A stretch of 64,000 nt of DNA. Origin: Nocardia sputorum (GTDB taxonomy: Bacteria > Actinomycetota > Actinomycetes > Mycobacteriales > Mycobacteriaceae). The translations under genes and the position numbers were made by a program. Under the pieces are notes generated by a model. The model saw only the letters and a list, made by a program, of their open reading frames with translations, did no database searches and was not told the origin of the DNA. The stretch is taken from positions 6,448,001-6,512,000 of the forward strand of contig NZ_AP026978.1 in the NCBI RefSeq assembly GCF_027924405.1. Direction: 5' to 3'. Below are positions 1 through 9,456 of this stretch, in pieces; positions within the stretch are counted from its first letter, which is position 1, and each line of letters starts with the position of its first letter.

Positions 1-1
1 A

Positions 2-472
2 CGACCGTCGCTGCGCGGCGTGCCGTTCTCGTTCGTGCGGGTCGACCGGGCGGGCAACATGTCCAAGCGCCAGTCCGCCACCGGTTTCCACTTCTCCTCC
101 AGCGGCGGCACGTGCCCGCTGTGGAATGTCTACGAGACCTTCGCCTATCCCGGCAAGATCATGACGCAGATCGCGCAGATGCCCGACGGCCGCAAATATC
201 TCTGGGTGGCTCGCACCGTCGAACGCCGCGCCACGCGTTTCGGACAGCCGAGCAAGACCTTCGCCATCGGCCTCGGCTGCGAGCTGCGCCACGCGGGCCG
301 CGTGATCTACGCCGACGGCATCGATCTCGACGAAGTGCAGCCGACGCCGATCGGTGCGGGCTGCCGGGTCTGCGAACGCGCCAACTGCCCGCAGCGCGCG
401 TTCCCGCCGTTGGGCAAGGTGCTCGACATCAGCGAGCACCGCAGCTCGGTTTCGCCTTACGTGCTGAAGTAG
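2..472 (+). CDS. RamB/PrpR-type short-chain acyl-CoA transcriptional regulator, C-terminal part
   Basis: Only the last 156 codons or so lie in the window; the reading frame is open from base 2 and ends at TAG 470-472. The visible part matches the C-terminal domain of the DUF2083 family, in which an XRE-type HTH and an IrrE-like region precede this domain (RamB and PrpR of mycobacteria). These regulators sense short-chain acyl-CoA and control the glyoxylate and methylcitrate cycles. A cysteine cluster ([10 protein letters not shown], about 35 residues from the end) is the family's presumed metal or Fe-S site. The HTH lies off the left edge, so RamB and PrpR cannot be told apart. lpd at 18161 is also near ramB in M. 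tuberculosis, which slightly favours RamB (inference). Confidence 0.85.
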   Translation, partial: RPSLRGVPFSFVRVDRAGNMSKRQSATGFHFSSSGGTCPLWNVYETFAYPGKIMTQIAQMPDGRKYLWVARTVERRATRFGQPSKTFAIGLGCELRHAGRVIYADGIDLDEVQPTPIGAGCRVCERANCPQRAFPPLGKVLDISEHRSSVSPYVLK

Positions 473-483
473 CAGGTTGTCGC

Positions 484-765
484 GTGACCGGACCGGATGA
501 TTCGCGGTACCCCATGCCCGCCTCGATAGTGCTGATCGCGACGCCGGAGGGTTGGCGCCACAGCGTCCTGGACACGCGAGACGGACTGCTCTGCGGCCAT
601 CTGACGAGTGTCCCCGCCGATGCCGCGCCCGACCAGGCGCGGGCAGCCGCGGTCGCGATGCTGCGAGAGATGGCCCGGGAATTCCACGGCGTGGCGATCG
701 AGGTCGCCTGGTACGGCCGGGAAGCGTTGAGCGGCGAAGTGATTGCGGTAGGTAGCTGGTCCTGA
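484..765 (+). CDS. Small hypothetical protein, 93 aa
   Basis: I do not recognise this protein. It begins at GTG 484, twelve bases after the stop of the regulator, and is probably co-transcribed with it. It is soluble and compact, with no signal peptide or membrane segment. The ILIATPEGWRHSV strand followed by an alanine-rich helix looks like a small alpha/beta fold. A longer same-frame start at 112 would overlap the regulator heavily, so the short version is preferred. Coding status rests on an open frame, high third-position G+C and position. Confidence 0.55.
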   Translation: MTGPDDSRYPMPASIVLIATPEGWRHSVLDTRDGLLCGHLTSVPADAAPDQARAAAVAMLREMAREFHGVAIEVAWYGREALSGEVIAVGSWS

Positions 766-776
766 ACACACGTCCG

Positions 777-804
777 GGCCGGTCTCACGACAGCGAGACC
801 GGCC
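777..804. terminator. Bidirectional hairpin terminator
   Basis: Bases 777-786 (GGCCGGTCTC) pair perfectly with 795-804 (GAGACCGGCC) around an 8-base loop. The hairpin lies between the end of the plus-strand gene at 765 and the end of the convergent MFS gene at 816, where a shared terminator is expected. There is no U-tract, which is usual in high-G+C actinobacteria. Confidence 0.7.
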
Positions 805-815
805 GGATGCCATGG

Positions 816-2042
816 TCAGGCGGCTTGCGCCCGGCGTTGCATACGGAGACCGACCACCGTCATCCCCAGCGCTGCGACGAGCAGCAGTGCCAGCGTCCAG
901 GCCAGAGCCGCGAAACCGTGGGGTGCGGCGGCGGCCGCGACCAAGGGACCGATGGTCGCGCCCACATAGAAGCTGAACATCGCGACCGACATGGCGGCGG
1001 CGCGGGATTCGCCGCCCAGCTCGCCCGCGCTCTGCAACACCGCCGGTGCGATGATGCCCAGACCGCCGACCAGAACGGCGAGCAAGACGGCCAGGACGAC
1101 CGGATGGGCGCCCTCGAAGGTCGCGATGACCATCGCCGCGGCGGCGATCAGCACGCCCAGCACGATCTGCCCGTGCTTGGACAGCCTGGCCAGCGGCACC
1201 GCGAGCAGCGGAAGCGCGACCATCACCGGCAGCGCGCCCGCGCGCAACGCGAGCAGTTCACCGGAACCCCGGACCACGCCGGTCAGTTCCAGGCCGGTGT
1301 ACACCCCGACCATCACCGCCATGCTCATCGCGCCCGCGATCAGCATCGGCACCAGCGCCCGGATGCGCAGCACCGCGGGAATCGCGGCGTAGCTGTGCCG
1401 CAGCGGTTTGTCCCGGCCGGTGGGCGCGTCGGCCAGCAGCGCGGACCACAGCGCGAGCGCGAGCACGGCGAAGCCGAGCGCGGAGGCGACGAATACCGTG
1501 CGCCACGGGAACGCGCCGACCATCCATTGGGACACGATCTGCGCGACCACCGTCGCCGCGAGGAACGACGTGGCCACCGACATGGTGGCCACGGCACGGT
1601 GCGCGGGCGCGATGCGCGTCGCCACATAGGCCATGATCGCGGGCGGAATCGAGCCGACCACCAGGCCCTGCGCCACGCGCAGACCGACGGCCAGCGGCGC
1701 GCTGAACGCCAAACCGGTCAACAGTGTGACCACTGCGGCGACCAGCATCCCGGTGACCAGCACCCGCCGGTGACCGTAGCGATCCGAGAGTGGGCCGAAC
1801 AGGACGAACCCACCGGCGTATCCGAAGGCGAAGGCGCTGATGATCCAGGTCATCGCCGCCGAGCCGACGCCCCAGTCGGCCCGCATGGCGGTGAAAAGCG
1901 GGATCGGAACGTACATCTGGCCGGTGGCCAGCAGGGCTGCCAGGACGAAGAAGGGCAGGGTGCGCCCGGTGTGGGCACGCGCCGAGGGGTCGCCGGTGCG
2001 CGTCCGGGCCGGAGCCGCGGAGTGGAAGGTGGACATTGCCAT
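816..2042 (-). CDS. MFS drug/metabolite exporter (DHA family)
   Basis: The 408-residue protein has about twelve hydrophobic segments and the MFS signature GPLSDRYGHRRV at residues 83-94, between the second and third helices (motif A). The length and motif fit proton-driven DHA-type efflux pumps of the cytoplasmic membrane. The first 28 residues are hydrophilic. ATG codons lie at residues 1 and 3, so the start may be six bases later. The gene is divergent from a TetR regulator at 2108 and shares with it a 65-base region containing a perfect palindrome, so it is probably repressed by that regulator. The substrate cannot be read from sequence. Confidence 0.85.
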   Translation of the reverse strand: MAMSTFHSAAPARTRTGDPSARAHTGRTLPFFVLAALLATGQMYVPIPLFTAMRADWGVGSAAMTWIISAFAFGYAGGFVLFGPLSDRYGHRRVLVTGMLVAAVVTLLTGLAFSAPLAVGLRVAQGLVVGSIPPAIMAYVATRIAPAHRAVATMSVATSFLAATVVAQIVSQWMVGAFPWRTVFVASALGFAVLALALWSALLADAPTGRDKPLRHSYAAIPAVLRIRALVPMLIAGAMSMAVMVGVYTGLELTGVVRGSGELLALRAGALPVMVALPLLAVPLARLSKHGQIVLGVLIAAAAMVIATFEGAHPVVLAVLLAVLVGGLGIIAPAVLQSAGELGGESRAAAMSVAMFSFYVGATIGPLVAAAAAPHGFAALAWTLALLLVAALGMTVVGLRMQRRAQAA

Positions 2043-2076
2043 GGGACGAAGGTAGGCCCGGAAGACTCATGTTGTC

Positions 2077-2092
2077 AACCAAATAGTTGGTT
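2077..2092. promoter_or_regulatory. Palindromic operator in the TetR/MFS divergent region
   Basis: AACCAA and TTGGTT form perfect 6-base arms around ATAG, in an otherwise A+T-rich 65-base spacer between the start codons of the MFS pump and the TetR regulator. Size, symmetry and location are those of a TetR-family operator. That it controls both genes is inference. Confidence 0.65.
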
Positions 2093-2107
2093 TAATGGAA
2101 TGGTAAA

Positions 2108-2956
2108 GTGTCCGTCATGACGGCCACGATGAAACGCAGTGACGCGACCAGGCAGGCCCTGTTGCGCGCCGCCCGCGACGAATTCGCGCAGTACGGGCTG
2201 GCCGGCGCGCGGGTCGACCGGATCGCGGAGGCGGCGGGCGTCAACAAAGAGCGGATCTACGGGCTGTTCGGCAGCAAGGACAAGCTGTTCGACGTCATCC
2301 TGATCGAGACGCTGCGCGAGTTCATCGAGGTGGTGCAGCCGCTGGCCGACACCGAACCCGGCGCGTATGTCGGCAAGCTGTACGACTACCACCGGGACAA
2401 CCCCCAGCTGTTGCGACTGATGCTCTGGGAGGCGCTGCATCGCGGCGCCGACGCCCACGACATCGACGGCTGGCGCGCCGCCCACTACGTGCGCAAATTC
2501 GACCGGGCCCAAGAGCAGTTCGACGTGGACTCCGCCGACGCGGGCCGCCTGCTGCTGGCCCTGTGCGGCCTGGCCAACTGGTCACTCGCCGTTCCACAGA
2601 CCACCAAGCTCCTGCTCGGCGAGGCCGCCGCGGAGGACAGGGACGCCACCAGAGCGTTCCTGATGGAGTTCGCCAGGGCGGCGATGCGCCGCGACGCGGG
2701 TGCCGGCGAACGGGAAGCACGCCTGCCCGAGGTCGAACTGGTCAATGACTTGACCGCTGGCGACGAACCGTCCGGCGTCGATCGCGCCGCACAGCGACTA
2801 CGCGACGCCCAAGCCGCCGCCGACGCCGCCCGCGAAGAACTCGCCACCGCCCTACGCGCCGCCCACGCCGCGGGCGCGAGCGCCAACCACCTCGCCCGCC
2901 AGGTCTCCGGCACCCTATCCCGCCCCGTAGTCCTGAAACTCCTATCCCAGCCCTAG
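2108..2956 (+). CDS. TetR-family regulator with an extra C-terminal HTH-like segment
   Basis: Residues about 10-55 form a canonical TetR DNA-binding domain (RVDRIAEAAGVNKERIYGLF). A ligand domain follows to about residue 200, and this part has the usual family length. An alanine- and arginine-rich helical extension then runs to residue 282. Its last 35 residues (from ATALRAAHAAGASANHLARQ) read like a second helix-turn-helix of the kind that ends in a serine-arginine-proline turn. The start is GTG 2108, with ATG 2117 or 2129 as alternatives. It is divergent from the MFS pump, which it probably represses. The extension is unusual for TetR proteins. Confidence 0.82.
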   Translation: MSVMTATMKRSDATRQALLRAARDEFAQYGLAGARVDRIAEAAGVNKERIYGLFGSKDKLFDVILIETLREFIEVVQPLADTEPGAYVGKLYDYHRDNPQLLRLMLWEALHRGADAHDIDGWRAAHYVRKFDRAQEQFDVDSADAGRLLLALCGLANWSLAVPQTTKLLLGEAAAEDRDATRAFLMEFARAAMRRDAGAGEREARLPEVELVNDLTAGDEPSGVDRAAQRLRDAQAAADAAREELATALRAAHAAGASANHLARQVSGTLSRPVVLKLLSQP

Positions 2957-2957
2957 G

Positions 2958-4787
2958 TCAGAACGCGGCTTCGTCCAGGTTCATGATGTCGTTGTCGAGC
3001 GCGGCGATGATTCCGCGGACCGCGGCCAGGGTGGGCAGCGCGTTCTTGGCGAAGAAGCTCGCGACGGCGACCTTCCCGGTGTAGAAGGCGCGATCCTTCT
3101 CCGGGGTGTCGGCGGCCAGGGCGGCGGCCGCGATCTCCGCCTGTACCAGCAGCCGCCAGCCGATGAGCAGGTCGCCGACCGCGAGCAGGAAGCGCACCGA
3201 GCCCAAGCCGACTTTGTACAGTTCGGCGGGATTCTGCTGGGCGGCCATCAGGTAGCCGGTGAGCGAGGCGGCCATCGCCTGCACGTCCTCCGCGGCCGTG
3301 CGCAGCAGTGCGCGCTCGGTGTCGAATCGCCCGGTCTTCGCGTCCAGGAACGCCGCGATCCGCGCGTTGAGGTGGCCGAGCGCCACACCCTGGTCGCGAA
3401 TGATCTTGCGGAAGAAGAAGTCCTGCGCCTGGATGGCGGTGGTGCCCTCGTAGAGCGAGTCGATCTTCGCGTCGCGGATGTACTGCTCGATCGGATAGTC
3501 CTGCAGATAGCCGGAACCGCCCAGGGTCTGCAGCGACTCGGTCAGGTACTGGTAGGCCCGCTCCGAGCCTACGCCCTTGACGATCGGCAGCAGCAGATCG
3601 TCCACCCGGTGGGCCAGTTCGGGGTCGGCGCCCGAAACGAGTTGCGCCACATCGGCGTTCTGATGCGCCGCGGTGTAGAGGTATACCGCGCGCAGCCCTT
3701 CCGCGTAGGCCTTCTGCATCGCCAGCGAACGACGCACGTCCGGATGACGAACGATGGTCACGCGCGGCGCGGCTTTGTCGGTCATCTGGGTCAGATCCGC
3801 GCCCTGCACCCGCTCCTTGGCGAAATCGAGCGCGTTGAGGTAGCCGGTCGACAAGGTGCCGGAGGATTTGACGCCGACCATCATGCGCGCGTTCTCGATC
3901 ACCTGGAACATCTGCGCGATGCCGTTGTGCACCTCGCCGACCAGCCAGCCCTTGGCCGGAGTGCCGTGGCCGCCGAACGTCAGCTCGCAGGTGGGCGAGG
4001 ACTTCAGGCCCATCTTGTGCTCGACCCCGGTGACGTACACGCCGTTGCGCTCACCGAGTTCCAAGGTCTCGTGGTCGAAGAGGAATTTCGGCACGTAGAA
4101 CAGCGACAGGCCCTTGGTGCCCGGTCCGGCGCCCTCCGGCCGGGCGAGCACCAGATGGAAGACGTTCTCGGCGGTGTCGCCGACTTCCGCACCGGAGATG
4201 AACCGCTTGACGCCCTCGATATGCCAGGAGCCGTCCTCCTGGCGGATCGCCTTGGTACGACCCGCGCCCACGTCGGAACCGGCGTCGGGCTCGGTCAGCA
4301 CCATGGTGCCCTGCCAGCCCTTCTCGAAGCCGAGCGTGGCCCAATGCCGCTGCTGCTCGGTGCCCACGTTGTACAGCACGGACGCCATGACCGGGCCCAT
4401 GTTGAAGAACGACGCCGAGGGATTGGCGCAGGTGATCATCTCGGCGACTGCCCAGACCAGCGCCGCGGGCGCGGGGGTGCCGCCCATGCCCTCCGGCATG
4501 CCGAGCCTGCTCCAGTCCGCCTCGCGCACGGCGGCGACAGTCTTGCGCAGCGGCTCCGGGACGGTGATCGAGAAGGTGGCGGGGTCGTAGCCGACCGGAT
4601 CGCGATCGGCCGCGGCGAAGGAGTCCGCCACCGGCCCCTCGGCCAGCCGCCGAACCTCCGACAGGATCTCCCGGACGGTGTCGGAATCGAGGTCGCCGTA
4701 GGCGCCGGTATCGAGGAGCTTGTCCAGTTCGAGCACTTCGAACAGGTTGAATTCGATATCCCGCAGGTTCGCCTTGTAGTGGCCCAC
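2958..4787 (-). CDS. Acyl-CoA dehydrogenase, FadE5-like
   Basis: This FAD-dependent enzyme introduces the alpha,beta double bond into acyl-CoA in beta-oxidation. The 609-residue length and the N-terminal block [18 protein letters not shown] match the long mycobacterial FadE5 group, not the 380-residue classic enzymes. The middle domain holds the flavin-contacting [12 protein letters not shown] motif. The C-terminal helical domain has the SLYEGTT block carrying the catalytic-region glutamate. I chose GTG 4787 because GAGGAGG lies seven bases upstream and homologs begin there; the frame is open to 4829. It is divergent from the urea transporter operon. Substrate chain length cannot be inferred. 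Confidence 0.9.
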   Translation of the reverse strand: MGHYKANLRDIEFNLFEVLELDKLLDTGAYGDLDSDTVREILSEVRRLAEGPVADSFAAADRDPVGYDPATFSITVPEPLRKTVAAVREADWSRLGMPEGMGGTPAPAALVWAVAEMITCANPSASFFNMGPVMASVLYNVGTEQQRHWATLGFEKGWQGTMVLTEPDAGSDVGAGRTKAIRQEDGSWHIEGVKRFISGAEVGDTAENVFHLVLARPEGAGPGTKGLSLFYVPKFLFDHETLELGERNGVYVTGVEHKMGLKSSPTCELTFGGHGTPAKGWLVGEVHNGIAQMFQVIENARMMVGVKSSGTLSTGYLNALDFAKERVQGADLTQMTDKAAPRVTIVRHPDVRRSLAMQKAYAEGLRAVYLYTAAHQNADVAQLVSGADPELAHRVDDLLLPIVKGVGSERAYQYLTESLQTLGGSGYLQDYPIEQYIRDAKIDSLYEGTTAIQAQDFFFRKIIRDQGVALGHLNARIAAFLDAKTGRFDTERALLRTAAEDVQAMAASLTGYLMAAQQNPAELYKVGLGSVRFLLAVGDLLIGWRLLVQAEIAAAALAADTPEKDRAFYTGKVAVASFFAKNALPTLAAVRGIIAALDNDIMNLDEAAF

Positions 4788-4961
4788 CTTGTCCTCCTCG
4801 ACTCGGTCCGCAGTTCGCCGCCGCGGCATTGGGACGGTTCAGACGTCTACGAGTCGAAGCGTGCCGCATCGCGGCGACGCTACGCAACCGTAGCCAGATC
4901 CACCCTGGCCAGCGCGTTTGCCAGGACCTCACAACTGTTCGCCGCACGTTTACGGAAAAGG

Positions 4962-4977
4962 TTCACACGAGCGAAAC
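4962..4977 (+). promoter_or_regulatory. Candidate GlnR box upstream of urtABCDE
   Basis: TTCAC (4962-4966), six bases, then GAAAC (4973-4977) fits the actinobacterial GlnR consensus gTnAC-n6-GaAAC except at the first base. GlnR activates nitrogen-scavenging genes, including urea uptake, in related bacteria. The site is about 185 bases upstream of urtA. The match was made by eye and is short. Confidence 0.4.
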
Positions 4978-5046
4978 AGACGAAACGGACTTGTCATCGA
5001 GAGATATTCCGGCGCAACAACTCCTGTCTACCGTTCGCATCACGAA

Positions 5047-5078
5047 TACAGCCGTTGTATACAGCCCCGTCTACAGCC
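5047..5078 (+). repeat. Three direct TACAGCC repeats upstream of urtA
   Basis: TACAGCC occurs at 5047-5053, 5060-5066 and 5072-5078, so the starts are 13 and 12 bases apart, slightly more than one helical turn. The tract ends 82 bases before the urtA start. Iterated sites phased like this often bind an activator, but no known box is recognised. Confidence 0.55.
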
Positions 5079-5160
5079 GTGACCGGGGCGAAGACGGCGG
5101 TGTTCGACGCGGCGCCCTGCCGACGCCGCCGCAACACCTGATGAGGAGAGGGTTCGCCCC

Positions 5161-6435
5161 ATGCCAGATTTCCGTGCCACCCGTCGCTCCCCGCGCTTGG
5201 CGCGAGCGATGGCGGTGCCCACCGCGATCGCGCTCGCCGGCCTGTTGCTGACCGCCTGCGGTGCCAAGGACGACGCCTCGACCACCGGCTCGGGCGCCGC
5301 GTCCTGCGTCGACACGTCGAAGGACACGATCAAGGTCGGTTCGCTGCACTCGCTGTCCGGCACGATGGCGATCTCCGAGGTCACCGTCGCCAACTCCACC
5401 AAGCTGGCCGTCGACCAGATCAACGCCGCGGGCGGCGTGCTCGGCAAGAAGATCGATCTGGTGCTCGAGGACGGCGCCTCGGACCCGAAGACCTTCGCGG
5501 AAAAGGCCGAGAAGCTGATCAGCTCCGACTGCGTGGCGGCGGTATTCGGCGGCTGGACCTCGTCGAGCCGCAAGGCGATGAAGCCGAAGTTCGAGAGCCT
5601 GAACTCGCTGCTCTACTACCCGGTGCAGTACGAGGGCCTGGAGGACAGCAAGAACATCTTCTACACCGGCGCGACCACCAATCAGCAGATCGTCCCGGCG
5701 CTGGATTACCTCAAGCAGAAGGGCATCACCTCCCTCTACCTGGTCGGCAGCGACTACGTCTTCCCGCAGACCGCCAATCGCGAGATCAAGGCCTACGCCG
5801 CCGCCAACGGCATCGAGATCAAGGGCGAGGACTACACCCCGCTCGGCTCGACCGACTTCTCCACCATCGTGAACAAGGTCCGCACGGCCAAGGCCGGCGC
5901 GGTGTTCAACACCCTGAACGGCGACTCCAACGTCGCCTTCTTCCGCGAGTACAGCAACGCGGGCCTGAAGGCCGCCGAGATGCCGGTGGTCTCGGTGTCG
6001 ATCGCCGAGGAAGAGGTCGCGGGCATCGGCGCCCAGCACATCGCCGGGCAGCTCACCGCGTGGAACTACTACCAGACCGTCGATACCCCGGTGAACAAGA
6101 AGTTCGTCGCCGACTACAAGGCCGCCTTCGGCGCCGACAAGCCGACCTCGGACCCGATGGAAGCCGCCTACGCGTCGGTCTACCTGTGGAAGAACACCGT
6201 CGAGAAGGCCAAGTCGTTCAAGGTGGAGGACATCCAGGCCGCCGCCGACGGCGTCAGCTTCGAAGCGCCCGAGGGCCTGGTCACCATCGACGGCTCCAAC
6301 CACCACATCACCAAGACCGCCCGCATCGGCGAGATCCGTCCCGACGGCCTGATCTACACCGTGTGGGACTCCGGCAAGGCCGTCACGCCGGACCCCTACC
6401 TGAAGTCCTACGACTGGGCCAAGGGCCTGAAGTAG
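5161..6435 (+). CDS. urtA: Urea ABC transporter substrate-binding lipoprotein UrtA
   Basis: This is the extracellular urea-binding subunit. A lipoprotein signal peptide ends in LLTAC with the lipidated cysteine at residue 33. The mature part is a type I periplasmic-binding fold that starts with [16 protein letters not shown] and contains [14 protein letters not shown] and [12 protein letters not shown], both typical of UrtA. The 424-residue length is normal. It is the first gene of urtABCDE. A 146-base gap with a small hairpin at 6437-6452 separates it from urtB, which may allow higher expression of the binding protein. The GAGGAGAG ribosome binding site supports ATG 5161. Confidence 0.95.
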   Translation: MPDFRATRRSPRLARAMAVPTAIALAGLLLTACGAKDDASTTGSGAASCVDTSKDTIKVGSLHSLSGTMAISEVTVANSTKLAVDQINAAGGVLGKKIDLVLEDGASDPKTFAEKAEKLISSDCVAAVFGGWTSSSRKAMKPKFESLNSLLYYPVQYEGLEDSKNIFYTGATTNQQIVPALDYLKQKGITSLYLVGSDYVFPQTANREIKAYAAANGIEIKGEDYTPLGSTDFSTIVNKVRTAKAGAVFNTLNGDSNVAFFREYSNAGLKAAEMPVVSVSIAEEEVAGIGAQHIAGQLTAWNYYQTVDTPVNKKFVADYKAAFGADKPTSDPMEAAYASVYLWKNTVEKAKSFKVEDIQAAADGVSFEAPEGLVTIDGSNHHITKTARIGEIRPDGLIYTVWDSGKAVTPDPYLKSYDWAKGLK

Positions 6436-6436
6436 T

Positions 6437-6452
6437 CCGCGGCTGTCCGCGG
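6437..6452 (+). terminator. Small hairpin between urtA and urtB (possible attenuator)
   Basis: Two CCGCGG blocks (6437-6442 and 6447-6452), each self-complementary, flank CTGT directly after the urtA stop. They can fold into a short stable hairpin. A partial terminator or mRNA-stability element here is common after binding-protein genes of ABC operons; that role is inferred. Confidence 0.4.
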
Positions 6453-6581
6453 CCCAGCTACCGGTGCCCGCCGAGCGATCCAAGTCGCCACGGCGGACAC
6501 GCGGAGCGCAATGAGGGGGGCCGCGGGCAGCATCGGACAGGCAGACATCAACGCGGCAAATCCAACACAGGAGCCTTCCCC

Positions 6582-7466
6582 ATGGATGTTGTGATCGGAC
6601 AGCTCTTCACCGGGTTGAGTCTGGGATCGATACTCTTGCTCGCCGCGCTCGGCTTGTCCCTGACCTTCGGGCAGATGGGCGTGATCAACATGGCGCACGG
6701 CGAGTTCATCATGGCCGGTTGTTACACGACCTACGTTGTGCAGAAGGTGATCTCGTCGGCGGGCGTCTCGCTCGTCGTGTCGCTGCTGATCGGTTTCCTC
6801 GTCGGCGGCCTGCTCGGCGCCGCGTTGGAGATGGGCCTGATCCGCTGGATGTACGACCGCCCGCTGGACACCCTGCTGGTCACCTTCGGCGTCGGGCTGG
6901 TGCTGCAACAGCTGGCCCGCGACATCTTCGGCGCGCCGGCCAAGAACGTCGTCGCGCCGGAGTGGCTCAGCGGCGGCGTCACGATCCTGGGCGCGGTGGT
7001 GCCGAAGACGCGCATCTTCATCCTGGTGCTGGCGGTCGTCGCGGTGACCGCGCTGGCCGCGGTCCTCAAGGCGACGCCGCTGGGCCGCCGGATCCGCGCG
7101 GTGGTGCAGAATCGCGGCCTGGCCGAAACCTCCGGCGTGTCGAGCCGTTTCACCGATATCAGCACGTTCTTCATCGGCTCGGGTCTGGCGGGTGTGGCCG
7201 GTGTCGCGCTCACCTTGATCGGCTCGACCAGCCCGACCATCGGTCAGAGCTATCTGATCGACGCGTTCCTCGTGGTGGTGATCGGCGGGCTCGGCCAGAT
7301 CAAAGGCACGGTGATCGCGGCCTTCGCGCTGGGCCTGCTGAATTCCTACATCGAGTACTCGACCACCGCGTCCATCGCGAAGGTCATCGTCTTCGTCGTC
7401 ATCGTGATCTTCCTGCAGGTGCGCCCGCAGGGCCTGTTCACCGTCCGGACAAGGAGCCTCGCATGA
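6582..7466 (+). CDS. urtB: Urea ABC transporter permease UrtB
   Basis: The 294-residue membrane permease of the branched-chain amino acid/urea (LivH) type has about eight hydrophobic segments. The hallmark GVINMAHGEFIMAG block (residues about 32-45) and GLGQIKGTVIAAF near the C-terminus identify UrtB. ATG 6582 is preceded by AGGAG eight bases upstream. Its stop overlaps the urtC start in ATGA, indicating translational coupling. Confidence 0.94.
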   Translation: MDVVIGQLFTGLSLGSILLLAALGLSLTFGQMGVINMAHGEFIMAGCYTTYVVQKVISSAGVSLVVSLLIGFLVGGLLGAALEMGLIRWMYDRPLDTLLVTFGVGLVLQQLARDIFGAPAKNVVAPEWLSGGVTILGAVVPKTRIFILVLAVVAVTALAAVLKATPLGRRIRAVVQNRGLAETSGVSSRFTDISTFFIGSGLAGVAGVALTLIGSTSPTIGQSYLIDAFLVVVIGGLGQIKGTVIAAFALGLLNSYIEYSTTASIAKVIVFVVIVIFLQVRPQGLFTVRTRSLA

Positions 7467-8605
7467 CCACGCTCGTCCAGCGGTGGCGCGCGCACTCCGC
7501 GCTGAGCGCGCTCGCCGGATTCGCCGTCGCCGCCGTGCTGTTGTTCGCGGTCGCGCCCGCCGTGCTCAGCGATTTCCGGCTCAATCTGCTCGCGAAGTTC
7601 CTGTGCTTCGCGATCGTCGCGGTGGGCATCGGATTGGCCTGGGGCCGAGGCGGCATGCTCACCCTGGGGCAAGGCGTGTTCTTCGGCATCGGCGCCTACA
7701 TCATGGCCATGCATCTGCAGATGGCCGACGCCGCCCGGCTCGGCAACGACGTGCCGGAGTTCATGGAGATCGCGGGCATTCGCGAATTGCCGTCGTTCTG
7801 GCAACCGTTCGCCTCGGCTCCGGTGGCGCTGCTCGGCATCCTGGTCCTGCCCGCGCTGGTCGCCGCGGCGCTCGGCTACGGCGTCTTCAAGCGCCGCGTG
7901 AAGGGCGCCTACTTCGCGATCCTCAGTCAGGCGCTGGCCGCCGCGCTGGCCATCCTGCTGACCGGTCAGCAGGCCATCGGCGGATTCACCGGCTTGTCGG
8001 ATTTCCGCGCCTTCTTCGGCTTCAAGCTGTCCGACCCGGTCAACCGGCGCATGCTGTTCTTCTTCGCCGCGGGCACGCTGCTGGTGGTGGTCGCGCTGGT
8101 GCGGCAGCTGATGCGCAGTCGGTACGGCGAGTTGCTCGTCGCGGTGCGCGACCAGGAGGAGCGGGTGCGTTTCCTGGGATACGACCCGGCGAACGTCAAG
8201 ATCGTGGCCTACGTGGTCGCCGCGTTCTTCGCGGGCATCGCCGGTGCGCTGTTCACGCCGATCGTCGGCATCATCTCCCCCGCCGACATCGGCGTAGTCC
8301 CCTCCATCGCGTTCCTCATCGGCGTCGCGATCGGCGGCCGGACCACGCTGCTCGGTCCGGTGCTCGGCGCGATCGGCGTCGCGTGGGCGCAGACGGCGCT
8401 GTCGGAGGAGTTCCCGTCGGGATGGACGTATTTGCAAGGCGTGCTGTTCATCGTGGTGGTCGGTTTCGTCCCGGCGGGCCTCGCCGGACTGTGGCCGTTG
8501 CTGAAGGGACTGCTGGAGAACAGATTCCGGCGAACCGCGCCGACCGCGACGGTGGTCGTCGAAAAGCTGCCGGAACCCGCGACGGAGAAGGTGGAATCGC
8601 GATGA
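7463..8605 (+). CDS. urtC: Urea ABC transporter permease UrtC
   Basis: The 380-residue second permease (LivM type) pairs with UrtB to form the urea channel. The GRGGMLTLGQGVFFGIGAYI block, the cytoplasmic coupling loop RYGELLVAVRDQEERVRFLGY and the late GRTTLLGPVLGA segment are diagnostic. It overlaps both neighbours by four bases (ATGA at each end). AAGGAG lies seven bases before ATG 7463. Confidence 0.94.
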   Translation: MTTLVQRWRAHSALSALAGFAVAAVLLFAVAPAVLSDFRLNLLAKFLCFAIVAVGIGLAWGRGGMLTLGQGVFFGIGAYIMAMHLQMADAARLGNDVPEFMEIAGIRELPSFWQPFASAPVALLGILVLPALVAAALGYGVFKRRVKGAYFAILSQALAAALAILLTGQQAIGGFTGLSDFRAFFGFKLSDPVNRRMLFFFAAGTLLVVVALVRQLMRSRYGELLVAVRDQEERVRFLGYDPANVKIVAYVVAAFFAGIAGALFTPIVGIISPADIGVVPSIAFLIGVAIGGRTTLLGPVLGAIGVAWAQTALSEEFPSGWTYLQGVLFIVVVGFVPAGLAGLWPLLKGLLENRFRRTAPTATVVVEKLPEPATEKVESR

Positions 8606-9456
8606 CCGAGACGACGCACGAACCGAAGCTCGGCGGCAACGCCGGAATGTCCAGCGAGTACCTCGAGATCCGCGGCCTCTCGGTGAGTTTCGACGGATTC
8701 AAGGCCGTCACCGATGTCGATCTGACGGTGTTGCAGGGCGATCTGCGCTTCCTCATCGGCCCCAACGGCGCTGGCAAGACGACGCTCATCGATGCGATCA
8801 CCGGGCTGGTCCCGGCGACCGGTTCGGCGCAGAAGACCGGCGTGGAATTGCTCGGCAAGAAGGTGCATCGGATCGCCCGGCTCGGCGTCGGGCGGACATT
8901 CCAGACGGCCAGCGTGTTCGAGCAGCTCAGCGTGCTGCAGAATCTCGACATCGCCGCGGGCGCGGGCCGCTCCGCGCTCACCATGCTGCGCCGCCGCAGA
9001 TCCGTGCTCCCGGCGATCGAGGAGGCGCTGGAGACCACCGGACTGGCAGGCCTGCGCGACAAGCCCGCCGGGGTACTCGCGCACGGGCAGAAGCAATGGC
9101 TCGAGATCGGCATGCTCCTGGTGCAGAACGCGTCGGTGCTTCTCTTGGACGAGCCGGTGGCCGGGATGAGCGCGGAGGAGCGCGAGGAGACCGGGAACTT
9201 GCTGCGCCGGATCGGCGGCGACCGGGTGGTCGTAGTGGTCGAGCACGACATGGATTTCATGCGCGCCTTCGCCACCTCGGTCACCGTCCTCGCCGGCGGG
9301 AAGGTGCTCAGCGAGGGAACCGTCGAACAGGTGCAGGCGGACCCGAAAGTGCAGGAGGTCTACCTCGGCACCGCCGCGGCCGTCGGAACCGAGCTGGAGG
9401 ACGCGTCGAGCGCGCCGAGCCCGGACTCGGCCCGGAAAGGGGACAGCGATGCTTGA
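8602..9456 (+). CDS. urtD: Urea ABC transporter ATP-binding protein UrtD
   Basis: This 284-residue ATPase energises urea import. Walker A is GPNGAGKTT at residues 53-61. The ABC signature is the UrtD-type LAHGQKQWLE instead of LSGGQ. Walker B is VLLLDEPVAG, and the switch histidine is in VVEHDMDF. A 25-residue proline- and serine-rich tail follows the domain. The C-terminus overlaps urtE by eight bases. ATG 8602 lies in the ATGA overlap with urtC; a second start at residue 16 is possible. Confidence 0.93.
   Translation: MTETTHEPKLGGNAGMSSEYLEIRGLSVSFDGFKAVTDVDLTVLQGDLRFLIGPNGAGKTTLIDAITGLVPATGSAQKTGVELLGKKVHRIARLGVGRTFQTASVFEQLSVLQNLDIAAGAGRSALTMLRRRRSVLPAIEEALETTGLAGLRDKPAGVLAHGQKQWLEIGMLLVQNASVLLLDEPVAGMSAEEREETGNLLRRIGGDRVVVVVEHDMDFMRAFATSVTVLAGGKVLSEGTVEQVQADPKVQEVYLGTAAAVGTELEDASSAPSPDSARKGDSDA

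Larger units (their letters stand above)
4788..5160. other. Intergenic region between fadE and urtA with candidate regulatory sites
   Basis: This 373-base divergent region holds no credible gene. It contains the candidate GlnR box at 4962-4977 and three direct TACAGCC repeats at 5047-5078. A strong ribosome binding site (GAGGAGAG) precedes urtA. The stretch 4950-5060 is A+T-richer than its surroundings, as expected for a regulated promoter. Confidence 0.6.

Noticed and set aside
5047..5078. Three TACAGCC repeats considered as a CRISPR or satellite repeat
   Set aside because: Units are only 7 bases with 5-6-base gaps and no spacers of CRISPR length. A regulatory tract is more likely.
5071..6483. 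Long minus-strand frame opposite urtA, and a plus-strand frame at 807-2120 opposite the MFS gene
   Set aside because: Both mirror strong genes on the other strand and show only composition-driven residues.
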